Shown here in pieces: positions 6,825 to 13,075 of a stretch of 13,075 bases of DNA. Each line of letters begins with the position of its first letter. Positions within the stretch are counted from its first letter, which is position 1. A program made the translations under genes and the position numbers. The DNA comes from DASYXZ01 sp035934315 (GTDB lineage Bacteria; Acidobacteriota; Terriglobia; UBA7540), in contig DASYXZ010000101.1 in assembly GCA_035934315.1 (NCBI GenBank), positions 1-13,075 on the forward strand, given 5' to 3'. The notes under the pieces were generated by a model. It ran no database searches. It was not told the DNA's origin and saw only the letters and a program-made list of their open reading frames with translations.

Positions 6825-6865
6825 AATCCGCTGCGCGCTTATTCTTGCGCGCTGATGCGGATTTT
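6825..6865. repeat. Large imperfect hairpin upstream of the calpain-like gene
   Basis: AATCCGC (6825-6831) pairs with GCGGATT (6857-6863). Inside, CGCGC and GCGCG pair around a short loop, with a few unpaired bases between. T residues follow on the plus strand, but no plus-strand gene lies upstream, so a terminator is unlikely. On the minus strand it lies just before a TATACT about 90 bases ahead of the start at 6729, so it may be regulatory. The remaining bases between 6730 and 7041 hold no gene I can support. Confidence 0.4.
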
Positions 6866-7041
6866 TCTCGGAGGATCGCGCTCCAATGGGACAGGCTTGC
6901 AACGTCACCACCACTCGGTGTTAACGAGGTGCAATTGAATGTGATTCAAAACGCGGACGTGGCCATGAAGGAACACGCTTGGATATGGGCTGCTTGTTTG
7001 GAGGGCAATTATTCTCACGCAGGGCGACTGCCCGGCTGACA

Positions 7042-7097
7042 AAAAGCAGTCCGAACCCTGCTCTGAATTGGCGCTGCCTCAGGCAGTGTTCGGACTG
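7042..7097 (-). terminator. Intrinsic terminator downstream of the YtxH gene
   Basis: CAGTCCGAAC (7047-7056) and GTTCGGACTG (7088-7097) are perfect 10-base complements, with a smaller CTGCC/GGCAG hairpin inside. Read on the minus strand, the stem is followed by CTTTTTG. It lies about 50 bases beyond the stop of the YtxH gene (7146). Confidence 0.8.
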
Positions 7098-7145
7098 ATA
7101 CCCTACGTGCATCAAGCGCAACGTTTGATTCCTGAGCGCAGTCGG

Positions 7146-7394
7146 CTACGCCTCGTACGCTTCCACGCCAGCCTCAAACGCGTGAACCACTCGCTTTTTC
7201 TCCTGCTCAACTATCTCCGCCAGGTCCTTTGCCTGTTCCTGGATTTTCTTGCCGGTAGCGGTAACCTGGTTCATGCCCTGTTGCACTTTCTTCGCAATCA
7301 TTTTCTGAGTCTTCTCTCCGGATTGCGGAGCATAAAGGAGCGCTATCGCCGCCCCTGCACCCGCGCCCGCTAAGAAAGCCAATCCCTGTCTCAT
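7146..7394 (-). CDS. YtxH-domain small membrane/stress protein
   Basis: 82 residues. The ATG at 7394 follows AGGAGGT at ideal spacing, so the longer frame upstream is rejected. A glycine/alanine-rich membrane segment (residues ~3-20, FLAGAGAGAAIALLYAP) is followed by 'QSGEKTQKMIAKKV' and a long charged amphipathic helix to the end. This is the layout of the YtxH family, membrane-anchored helical proteins often linked to general stress. It is followed by a strong terminator and sits 123 bases downstream of a DUF1328 gene. The precise molecular role of the family is not known. Confidence 0.85.
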   Translation of the reverse strand: MRQGLAFLAGAGAGAAIALLYAPQSGEKTQKMIAKKVQQGMNQVTATGKKIQEQAKDLAEIVEQEKKRVVHAFEAGVEAYEA

Positions 7395-7517
7395 AAGTAC
7401 CTCCTGTTTGTTTTTTGTTCTTGCGCGCCAACTGGGCGGGCAGAGCCGCAAGCAAAGTTTTACTCGACTGCGCCAGACCCTCCGCTGCGCGCCTGCCCAT
7501 TTACCGTTTCGGATAAA

Positions 7518-7688
7518 TTAGACCCGGCCTCGCCGCCCCAGTCCCATGATCAGGCTGACCAGGAAAAAAATCACGAAAAGAATAAACAGAATTCTGGCCA
7601 CTCCGGCGAAGGCCACGGCGATGCCTCCGAAGCCAAGAAGTGCAGCTACCAGCGCTATCAGAAAAAATACCAATGCGTAATAAAGCAT
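7518..7688 (-). CDS. DUF1328 family small membrane protein (YtjA-like)
   Basis: A 56-residue protein, starting MLYYALVFFLIALVAALLGF, continuing GGIAVAFAGVARILFILFV and ending in a basic GRRGRV. Two hydrophobic helices around a 'GFGGIA..AG.A+ILF' core match the DUF1328 family of tiny inner-membrane proteins found in many bacteria. The ATG at 7688 has AAGGGGGG upstream. The neighbours (YtxH, and the stress-protein remnant to the right) suggest an envelope or general stress group. Function unknown. Confidence 0.9.
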   Translation of the reverse strand: MLYYALVFFLIALVAALLGFGGIAVAFAGVARILFILFVIFFLVSLIMGLGRRGRV

Positions 7689-7756
7689 AACGCGTCCCCC
7701 CTTTTCGGACCTTTACAGACGGATCGCCATCTCCCTCTCCGCCCCTTGATGCCGAA

Positions 7757-8013
7757 TTAAACGATCGCGCTGCTTTTCTTCTGGAAAGGCAGGCAGCGGG
7801 GCCGGATATAATAAATAATGGCATTGGTCCACTCCGGCCCCGCCTCGGCGTTGGTGGGCTTCATGGGGCTTGTCAAATCTTTTCCTCCTGATTTCCAGGA
7901 CATAGGGCATTGATGTCCGTCCCGCGAAAACCGGCTCTTTCCAAATTTTCACTCGCCGCTTCAACACTCGGGCGAGTGGAATAAATTCCGAAGACCTCGG
8001 TATTGTTTGACAC
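7757..8013 (-). pseudogene. Frameshifted, truncated remnant of a 'VFGIY' general-stress-type protein
   Basis: A GTG at 8013 with AAAAGGAG eight bases upstream begins MSNNTEVFGIYSTRPSVEAA, continues SENLERAGFRGTDINALCPG and NQEEKI, and then stops (TGA at 7875-7873) after 46 codons. This N-terminus resembles a family, which I know mainly from Acidobacteriota, with a 'VFGIY..R..VE.AV..L+..GFR.TDIS.L.P.N' start followed by 'TKDFAHEK..KAPEGA' and a Gly-rich membrane core. Changing frame near the stop gives 'KDLTSPMKPTNAEAGPEW', which partly resembles that second motif, but no Gly-rich core follows and the frame ends at 7757. It is probably decayed, although a short functional 46-residue protein cannot be excluded. 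The family assignment is from memory. Confidence 0.6.
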
Positions 8014-8193
8014 GCTTTGCTCCTTTTCGTCGGAAACAGTATCTCGCTTTTGCCCTTTGCGTCATTTCTACAGAGCCAACGATAGGACAGGAAGCGGCGG
8101 GGCACAATCGGGAAGATACCTAAATTGAGAGGGGGAAATTCCTGAGGCGGCCGTCGGCGCAATGATGTGTGAAAGCCGCTACGCCACAAATCC
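8014..8193. other. Intergenic region between the stress-protein remnant and the REP copies
   Basis: No supported gene. Near the right end CGCTACG (8177-8183) and CGTAGCG (8193-8199) form a perfect seven-base inverted repeat that leads into the REP copy at 8194. It may be the worn-down partner of an inverted REP pair. The stretch 8226-8335 between the two REP copies also shows no gene. Confidence 0.4.
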
Positions 8194-8225
8194 GTAGCGC
8201 AAGATTCGCATTGTAATCTTGCGGC
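8194..8225 (+). repeat. REP hairpin with GTAG head
   Basis: GTAG (8194-8197) is followed by CGCAAGATT (8198-8206), an 8-base loop, AATCTTGCG (8215-8223) and a closing GC. The stem is a perfect nine pairs. The 32-base layout equals that of the inverted copy at 8336-8367, though the stem sequences differ. Confidence 0.85.
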
Positions 8226-8335
8226 GTTTCCATTTCTTTTCGTAAATAATCCTCAACGTGTTTTCGCGGATTCTCCACGGCGCGCGAATCGCTCGTGCGC
8301 GATTGGCCTCCACGCGCAGGCAAAGATGTGGAAGA

Positions 8336-8367
8336 GCCGCAACTTCAAAGGACGGAAGTTGCGCTAC
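8336..8367 (-). repeat. REP hairpin with GTAG head, inverted partner of the 8194 copy
   Basis: On the minus strand GTAG (8367-8364) is followed by CGCAACTTC, an 8-base loop, GAAGTTGCG and GC. The nine pairs are perfect, with both arms changed relative to the 8194 copy. It lies about 45 bases after the permease stop codon, in its probable 3' untranslated region. Confidence 0.85.
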
Positions 8368-8410
8368 GTTCTTAAGGAAATGGGCGGAAGGCGGACTTCA
8401 TGTTACGGCG

Positions 8411-9910
8411 TCACGCCTTCAGCCGGTTCCTGGATCTCAAGAACCAATAGAATGGCACGCCGCTAAGCAGGATTAATAATCCGGGCCAGGTGGTGGCGGG
8501 GCGATAGACGAAAAGAACAACAAGCACAGCGCCCGCGCCCAGAATATATATGGCGGGAACAACCGGATATCCAAAAGTCTTGTACGGCCGCTCGATGTCC
8601 GGCCGCTTCCGGCGAAGGCGAAACAGGCCGGCGATGGTGAGAATGTAAAAGATAAGCGCGGCGGAAATCACGTAGTCGAGCAAGTTGCTGTAAAGGTTTC
8701 CGTAGGTGGTTGTGGCCGGGTCATAGGTCCGTGGCAGCACCAGCGCTGCCGACCAAACGCACTGCGCCAGGATCGACCATCCCGGAACTTGGGCGCGGTT
8801 CAAGCGGCCAGCATGTGGGAAGAAGAGGCGGTCCTGAGCCATGGCGTAGAAGACTCTCGGCCCGGCCAAAACCAGACTATTGATACAGCCAAAAGTGGAG
8901 ACCATGATGGCCGCCGCCATCAGAACAGCGCCCCACCCCGGGAAAATGGCCTGCAACATCGCCGTGGCCACGCGGTCATGAGGCGCGTTCTGGATCATGG
9001 CGAGCGGCAGGGTGACGAGGTAAGCGACATTGGCGAGCAGGTAGAGCATAATCACGGTGATGGTGCCGAGCCCCAGCGCCAGGGCCAGTGTCCGTCGCGG
9101 ATCGCGAACCTCGGCTGCGGCAAAAGTGATGTCATGCCATGAGTCCGCGGAAAACAATGATCCCGATTGCGCCACGCAAATGGCCACGAAGAGTCCAAAT
9201 GCCGTTGTGGCGTCCAGTCCCGCGCTCAATGGCTGCAGGGGATGCGGCGTCCAAAAATTCCCAAAGTTAATGTGGGCCGCCGAAGTGCTCCAGCCGAATA
9301 GGAGGCCGACAATAATCAGACCCGCCAGAGCGCCCACCTTGGCTGAGGTGAAAATGTTCTGCACAATTTTTCCGTATTGGAGGCCGCCGCTGTTGGTCCA
9401 TGAGAGAAAGACAATCACGAAAATGGCCACCAGTTGAGCCGAGGAAAGCGACACGGCGTAGCCGCTTGAAATATGCAAGGGGTGAATGAGGTAATTATCC
9501 TCGGCGACGCCGGGCAGGAGAACTCCAAGAAAGCGCGCGAACGCCACGGCCACCGCGGCGATGGTGCCGGTCTGGATGACGGTGAAAAGCGTCCAGCCGT
9601 AAAGGAATCCCCACAGAGGCGAGAATGCTTCGCGCAGGTAAACGTACATGCCGCCCGCGTGCGGCATCATGGAAGCAAGTTCGCCGTAGGAAAGCGCGGC
9701 CGTGACAGTGAGGATGCCGGTGACGGACCAGGCTGCCAAGAGGCCGCCGGGGCTGCCAATAAGCCGTGACATATCGGCGGAGACGATGAAAATGCCGGAG
9801 CCAATCATCACTCCGACCACCACCATCACACAATCGAACAGGCCGAGACCGCGAACAAAACCTGCATCCGGAGTCGCTGCGGCGGGAAGAGTTTGTGTGG
9901 GCTCCATCAT
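8411..9910 (-). CDS. APC-superfamily amino acid permease
   Basis: 499 residues, the usual length for this family. A short hydrophilic N-terminus is followed by about 12 hydrophobic segments. The first membrane helix has 'VGVMIGSGIFIVSADM' (residues 32-47), the unwound glycine motif that holds the substrate's amino and carboxyl groups in APC transporters. 'SYGELASMMPHAGGMYVYL' follows in the second and third helices. The C-terminal cytoplasmic loop 'RPDIERPYKTFGYPVVP' is also typical of the AA_permease_2 group. It should import or exchange amino acids across the inner membrane; the specific substrate cannot be read. Two adjacent ATG codons (9910 and 9907) are possible starts, and no strong Shine-Dalgarno is seen. 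No metabolic partner gene is adjacent. Confidence 0.92.
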   Translation of the reverse strand: MMEPTQTLPAAATPDAGFVRGLGLFDCVMVVVGVMIGSGIFIVSADMSRLIGSPGGLLAAWSVTGILTVTAALSYGELASMMPHAGGMYVYLREAFSPLWGFLYGWTLFTVIQTGTIAAVAVAFARFLGVLLPGVAEDNYLIHPLHISSGYAVSLSSAQLVAIFVIVFLSWTNSGGLQYGKIVQNIFTSAKVGALAGLIIVGLLFGWSTSAAHINFGNFWTPHPLQPLSAGLDATTAFGLFVAICVAQSGSLFSADSWHDITFAAAEVRDPRRTLALALGLGTITVIMLYLLANVAYLVTLPLAMIQNAPHDRVATAMLQAIFPGWGAVLMAAAIMVSTFGCINSLVLAGPRVFYAMAQDRLFFPHAGRLNRAQVPGWSILAQCVWSAALVLPRTYDPATTTYGNLYSNLLDYVISAALIFYILTIAGLFRLRRKRPDIERPYKTFGYPVVPAIYILGAGAVLVVLFVYRPATTWPGLLILLSGVPFYWFLRSRNRLKA

Positions 9911-9983
9911 CAGTATCAGCAGTGCTGGAATAGTGCCAGAGTAAAAGTGCTGATCGTCCCGGCGGCTGGGGTGCTAAAGATAT

Positions 9984-10059
9984 TGGTGGACCTGGTCGGG
10001 ATCGAACCGACGACCTCATGACTGCCAGTCATGCGCGCTCCCAGCTGCGCCACAGGCCC
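9984..10059 (-). tRNA. tRNA-Ala (anticodon GGC)
   Basis: The minus strand folds into a full 76-base cloverleaf. The acceptor arm is GGGCCTG/CAGGTCC (one G-U pair) and the D stem is GCGC/GCGC. The anticodon stem CATGA/TCATG encloses the loop CTGGCAG (anticodon GGC). The T arm is GTCGG-TTCGATC-CCGAC, followed by discriminator A and an encoded CCA end. It reads alanine codon GCC. It lies 73 bases ahead of the permease start on the same strand. No att-type repeat or integrase is visible beside it. Confidence 0.95.
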
Positions 10060-10183
10060 ACTCGTACAATTCTGTCAACGGGTCAAATCCCAAACCGTTG
10101 CATTGATCGCTGATACTTGTTTGTAGCACGGGCGCAACCGGAGTGTCAATGAACGTCGCGCGGCGGCAATGGGCTCGCTTGCT

Positions 10184-10207
10184 GTAGCGCCGACCTTCAG
10201 TGTCGGC
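10184..10207 (+). repeat. REP hairpin, left member of an inverted pair
   Basis: GTAG (10184-10187) and C lead into GCCGAC (10189-10194), a 7-base loop, then GTCGGC (10202-10207). The stem is six perfect pairs. It faces the copy at 10228-10250 across a 20-base spacer. Confidence 0.8.
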
Positions 10208-10227
10208 AAGTCAAGGAAAATCAAGGT

Positions 10228-10250
10228 GCCGATCTAAAGATCGGCGCTAC
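10228..10250 (-). repeat. REP hairpin, right member of an inverted pair
   Basis: On the minus strand GTAG (10250-10247) and C are followed by GCCGATC, a 4-base loop, and GATCGGC (10234-10228). Seven perfect pairs. Together with the 10184 copy it makes a BIME-like unit between the tRNA and the sigma factor gene. Confidence 0.8.
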
Positions 10251-10428
10251 CCGAGGGCCAACTGACCCACTACCCGCGCGCCCAGCCCGGATGATCCTTC
10301 CCGGCAAGCTCCAATAAATTTTTTATGGAACAAACCTTCGGGCTGCGGTGTCACTCTAAGTAAGTGGTGGGCTCCAGGTTGGCGCGTGCCTTGCAGTCCT
10401 GTCCCGGAACTGCTATCGTGGGTGCACT

Positions 10429-11058
10429 ATGGGAATGACGCGATCCGCAGGAATAGGGTTCGACCAGACCTTTCCGGTGGTCAGCGAGGACCGCGGACTG
10501 GTGGCGGAACTGCAAGCGGGTTCTGAGGACGCTTTCATTTATTTGCTGAACGTTTATCAGCACCCTGTCTTTAATCTTATTCTGAACATCGTTGGGAATA
10601 CCGCTGACGCCGCGGACGTGCTCCAGGAAGTGTTCGTCAAGGTGTTCAAAGGAATTACCCAGTTCCATGGCGAAAGCAGCCTGAAGACCTGGATTTATCG
10701 TATTGCAGTGCATGAGGCTTCGAACCAGAAGCGGGGTTGGCTGCGACGGCACAGGCATGAACCCGTTTCTATCGACGATGAATGGAGCGCGCCCAGAGCG
10801 GTAATAGCGGACGGACGGCAAGCGGTCGAGACGCCTTACCAGGCGCTGGAATTGGCGGAACGGCAGTTCATGGTGAGGCGCGCCTTGGCTGCACTGGCCG
10901 AGCCCTACCGGACGGTGGTGATTCTGCGTGAGATTGAAGGTCTTTCATATGAAGAAATCATGCAGGTTCTTGGGATCGCCGAAGGAACAGTGAAATCACG
11001 ATTGATGCGCGGCCGGGAATTACTCAGGCGGAAACTGGACGGCTGGTCCACTCGTTGA
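10429..11058 (+). CDS. ECF (sigma-70 family, RpoE-like) RNA polymerase sigma factor
   Basis: 209 residues. Sigma region 2 lies at ~34-102, with '.TADAADVLQEVFVKVFKGI' (the -10-binding helix) and 'ESSLKTWIYRIAVHEASNQKR'. A ~45-residue acidic linker follows. Region 4 lies at ~148-202, with 'LAALAEPYRTVVILREIEG', 'LSYEEIMQVLGIAEGTVKSR' and 'LMRGRELLRRKL', the -35-binding HTH. No region 3 is present, as expected for the ECF class. Its stop abuts the start of a zinc-finger anti-sigma gene (TGAGTG), so the pair is co-translated and the sigma factor is probably held inactive at the membrane until a stress signal arrives. Start choice is ATG 10429 (or 10435); the Shine-Dalgarno is weak. The stimulus is unknown. 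Confidence 0.94.
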   Translation: MGMTRSAGIGFDQTFPVVSEDRGLVAELQAGSEDAFIYLLNVYQHPVFNLILNIVGNTADAADVLQEVFVKVFKGITQFHGESSLKTWIYRIAVHEASNQKRGWLRRHRHEPVSIDDEWSAPRAVIADGRQAVETPYQALELAERQFMVRRALAALAEPYRTVVILREIEGLSYEEIMQVLGIAEGTVKSRLMRGRELLRRKLDGWSTR

Positions 11059-11718
11059 GTGACTGATATGTTCGAAAATTGCATGGAAATTCGGAGCCAT
11101 TTTTCAGATTACGCTGACGGTTTGTGCGACCGTGAGATTTTGAGGTCCATCCGGTTTCACCTTTCCCATTGCGTGAGTTGCCGCGAGGAACTCGAACTCT
11201 CCTGCACCCTCCGGGCGGACCTGCGCGCGCTCCCCTTGCAGCACGTTCCGGCGGAAGTATCGTTGCGGATGCGCGTGACATTGTCCCGGCATCTTCACCG
11301 CAATTTATTGGATCGCCTGGCCGTTTATCTGGAAAATGCCGTCAAACCCTTGATGCTTCCCGCGTCAGCAGGCGTGCTCACTGCCATCATCTGCTTTGGC
11401 CTGATTATGGGTTCCGAGGCCTTTCCGGTGGCCAGCGTCCCGGACATACCCCAGGCGGTTTCCACTCCGCCGCGTGTGCGCGCGCTGGGACCTATTTATC
11501 TTTCCCCCAACGAACAGGCTGTGGTCTTGATGGGTCATGTCGATGACGTGGGCCACGTGACTTACTACCAGGTATTGTCGGGACAGCAATCGCCGGCACT
11601 GATGCAACGCCTGGATCGGATGATGTATTCCAGTTATTTCAAACCTGCCACCATGTACGGCAAGCCAACCGATGGGCAAGTGGTCTTGTCTTTGCGGCGA
11701 ATCACGGTCCGAGGTTAG
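11059..11718 (+). CDS. Membrane-anchored zinc-finger anti-sigma factor with TonB-C-like periplasmic tail
   Basis: 219 residues starting at GTG 11059, the base right after the sigma factor stop; an ATG at 11068 is the alternative. The cytoplasmic part has the anti-sigma zinc motif H34-x3-C38-x2-C41 (RFHLSHCVSC), which in this family clamps ECF sigma regions 2 and 4. One membrane helix spans ~97-118 (LMLPASAGVLTAIICFGLIM). The periplasmic part is ~100 residues. Its end, 'GHVTYYQVLSG' then 'LMQRLDRMMYSSYFKPATMYGKP' (written here in part for its pattern, residues 182-203), resembles the C-terminal fold of TonB-like proteins, where '.F.PA...GKP' is typical. This tail may sense an envelope signal; the TonB comparison is by eye only. 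Confidence 0.87.
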   Translation: MTDMFENCMEIRSHFSDYADGLCDREILRSIRFHLSHCVSCREELELSCTLRADLRALPLQHVPAEVSLRMRVTLSRHLHRNLLDRLAVYLENAVKPLMLPASAGVLTAIICFGLIMGSEAFPVASVPDIPQAVSTPPRVRALGPIYLSPNEQAVVLMGHVDDVGHVTYYQVLSGQQSPALMQRLDRMMYSSYFKPATMYGKPTDGQVVLSLRRITVRG

Positions 11719-11837
11719 CCCGTTTGCTATTCAACGTTCCTTTGCCCGCAGATGCTTTTTCCGGCCAGGGTTGCCATGTCTCCGCCCGCAATTTCCCTCA
11801 GGCGGGGCGAAGGAGGCGCAATATTCCGAAGCGCGAT

Positions 11838-13075
11838 GTGGGCCTGAAAAACTGCTGGAAGAGTGCGGGCTTTATTGCGCTCTTATTTGCCGCGCTCGTC
11901 GTCCCGCCCTCCATCAATGCACAACAACCGGGCAATGTAACTCTGGACTCAAACGAGCAACTGTTTTCCATTGAGGCGGCGCTGAATGCTTCCGGGTACG
12001 ACACCGGCATGGGCATCGACACGGGGAACAACACGCGCGAACTCGTGCGGGATTTCCTTGCTAAAAAAAAGATTCCTATAGTCGCGGAAATACGAAAATT
12101 TTACGAGTCTCACAAAATTGAGGGCGATCCCGGCGGGGATCTGGGTCAATACATTTCGTTGGCGCTTCTCCTGGGGCCTCCACCCGATTTCAAAATAACC
12201 GTGCCGCAGAGCGATCTCCCGCCGGATGCCAAAGCGGTGGTGGGTATCGTCCCGCTCCTCAAAACGTTTTACCAGCAAGCGGACTTGCCGGACCTCTGGT
12301 CACGCCTGCAATCGCGTTATCAGGCGGAGATCGAACGCTACAGTGATCCGGTGCGAACCAGCATCGGACTGGCGGATGCCTATCTGCGCTTTCCCAGCGG
12401 CGCCTATCTGGGCCGCACGTGTGCAATTTATTTGAGCCTCCTGGGGGCGCCGGACCAGGTCCAGGCGCGAATCTATGGCTCGAATTATTTCCTGGTTGTG
12501 ACACCTTCCAGGCAATCCAAATTGAATGAGATCCGCCACCAGTACCTTCACTTCCTTTTGGACCCGCTGGCGGTGAAATATGCGCAGGAAATTCATGAGA
12601 AAGCGGAGTTGCGCGCGGCGGTGCGCCAGGCGCCCATGCTGGCGGACGATTTCAAGCAGGATTTCCCGCTCCTCTTGACGGAATGTTTGATTCACGCGGT
12701 TGAACTGCGGATGGATAAACAGCCGAAGGCCGCTGCTGAAAAAGCCCTGCAGGACTTTACGGCGTCCGGCCTTATTCTCACGCCTTATTTTTACTCAGCC
12801 CTGGCGGACTTTGAACAGCAAGACACGTCGATGAACGTTTACTACAAGCCAATGGTCCAGGGGATTGACGTGGATGGGGAGATGAAGAAACTTGCCTTAA
12901 TAAAGTTCACGCCGCATCCGCCAGTCCCGGAAAACAAAAAAGCTTCTACCGAGACCGAGGAGCAACGCTTGCTGGACCAGGCGGATAATTTTATCTATCT
13001 GGGACATTACGATGAAGCGAAAACCGCGTTCCAAACTGTTCTTGAAAAAATAAATCCCAAAAGCGATCGCGCCCT
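11838..13075 (+). CDS. Secreted protein of unknown function with C-terminal TPR-like repeat, cut by the window edge
   Basis: An open frame continues to the window end (at least 412 residues). From GTG 11838 it starts MGLKNCWKSAGFIALLFAAL, then VVPPSINAQQP. That is a clear Sec signal peptide with likely cleavage after INA. The Shine-Dalgarno AAGGAGG (11810-11816) is too far from this GTG but sits six bases before an in-frame ATT at 11823, so the true start may be ATT. The mature part is mostly soluble and helical ('LLLGPPPDFKITVPQSDLPP', 'YLRFPSGAYLGRTCAIYLSL') and I do not recognise a named family. Residues near the end, 'DQADNFIYLGHYDEAKTAF' and 'QTVLEKINPKSDRA', form a TPR-like unit. It lies 119 bases after the anti-sigma gene and may belong to its regulon. 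Confidence 0.82.
   Translation, partial: MGLKNCWKSAGFIALLFAALVVPPSINAQQPGNVTLDSNEQLFSIEAALNASGYDTGMGIDTGNNTRELVRDFLAKKKIPIVAEIRKFYESHKIEGDPGGDLGQYISLALLLGPPPDFKITVPQSDLPPDAKAVVGIVPLLKTFYQQADLPDLWSRLQSRYQAEIERYSDPVRTSIGLADAYLRFPSGAYLGRTCAIYLSLLGAPDQVQARIYGSNYFLVVTPSRQSKLNEIRHQYLHFLLDPLAVKYAQEIHEKAELRAAVRQAPMLADDFKQDFPLLLTECLIHAVELRMDKQPKAAAEKALQDFTASGLILTPYFYSALADFEQQDTSMNVYYKPMVQGIDVDGEMKKLALIKFTPHPPVPENKKASTETEEQRLLDQADNFIYLGHYDEAKTAFQTVLEKINPKSDRA

Larger units (their letters stand above)
10060..10428. other. Intergenic region between tRNA-Ala and the sigma factor gene
   Basis: No supported gene. It contains the REP pair at 10184-10250 and must contain the divergent promoters for the tRNA and the sigma factor. 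I could not assign either with confidence. A degenerate GTAG-headed hairpin may exist near 10123-10146. Confidence 0.45.

Noticed and set aside
7207..7500. 97-codon minus-strand frame starting MGRRAAEGLAQSS
   Set aside because: It overlaps the YtxH gene in another frame; its second half is a frame shadow (Gly/Arg/Ser-rich), and the strong ribosome site belongs to the YtxH start at 7394.
7713..8189. 158-codon minus-strand frame across the stress-protein remnant
   Set aside because: It lies in a different frame from the recognisable N-terminus, has no ribosome site, and its sequence is Arg/Pro-rich without domain features.
9984..10059. tRNA-Ala as a genomic island attachment site
   Set aside because: No integrase gene and no direct repeat of the tRNA 3' end is visible in the window.
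10123..10146. Another GTAG-headed REP near the tRNA
   Set aside because: The stem is only a few pairs with bulges; it may be a worn copy but is not distinguishable from chance.

Overview
The window looks like a chromosome segment of a free-living, probably soil-dwelling bacterium of moderate GC content. Acidobacteriota is my best guess and Verrucomicrobiota the main alternative. The clues are indirect: GTAG-headed REP hairpins between genes, a REP-associated transposase, a stress-protein fragment (VFGIYSTRPSVEAA...) of a type I associate with Acidobacteriota, and an ECF sigma/zinc anti-sigma pair. There is no rRNA or marker protein to settle it.

Left part (1-2952). The left edge holds the first 31 codons of a REP-associated tyrosine transposase (RAYT) gene on the minus strand. 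Just upstream of it lies a cluster of near-identical palindromes with GTGG heads. To the right is a minus-strand gene set: a small Cys/His protein followed by three tandem paralogues of an excisionase-like DNA-binding protein, each with its own Shine-Dalgarno. A divergent Xre-type regulator with a C-terminal coiled coil (2476-2952) ends in a clear intrinsic terminator.

Middle (2953-8410). About 860 bases carry no convincing gene but end in a promoter-like element with a perfect inverted repeat, upstream of an orphan NarL/LuxR-type response regulator that starts at TTG. Then, on the minus strand, come an isoprenylcysteine-methyltransferase-like membrane protein, a secreted calpain-type cysteine protease with an N-terminal helical-repeat region, and a small stress/envelope cluster: YtxH, DUF1328, and a frameshifted remnant of a stress protein.

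Right part (8411-13075). An APC-family amino acid permease and a tRNA-Ala(GGC) lie on the minus strand. Two more REP hairpins form an inverted pair. After them, on the plus strand, come an ECF sigma factor, its directly abutting zinc-finger anti-sigma factor (with a TonB-C-like tail), and a secreted protein that runs off the window.

The thread joining the window is the REP/RAYT system. Several hairpins share a GTRG head but have different, internally complementary stems. They sit between genes throughout the window, and the likely mobilising enzyme is encoded at its left edge. The triple HTH cluster next to it is the least explained group of genes.
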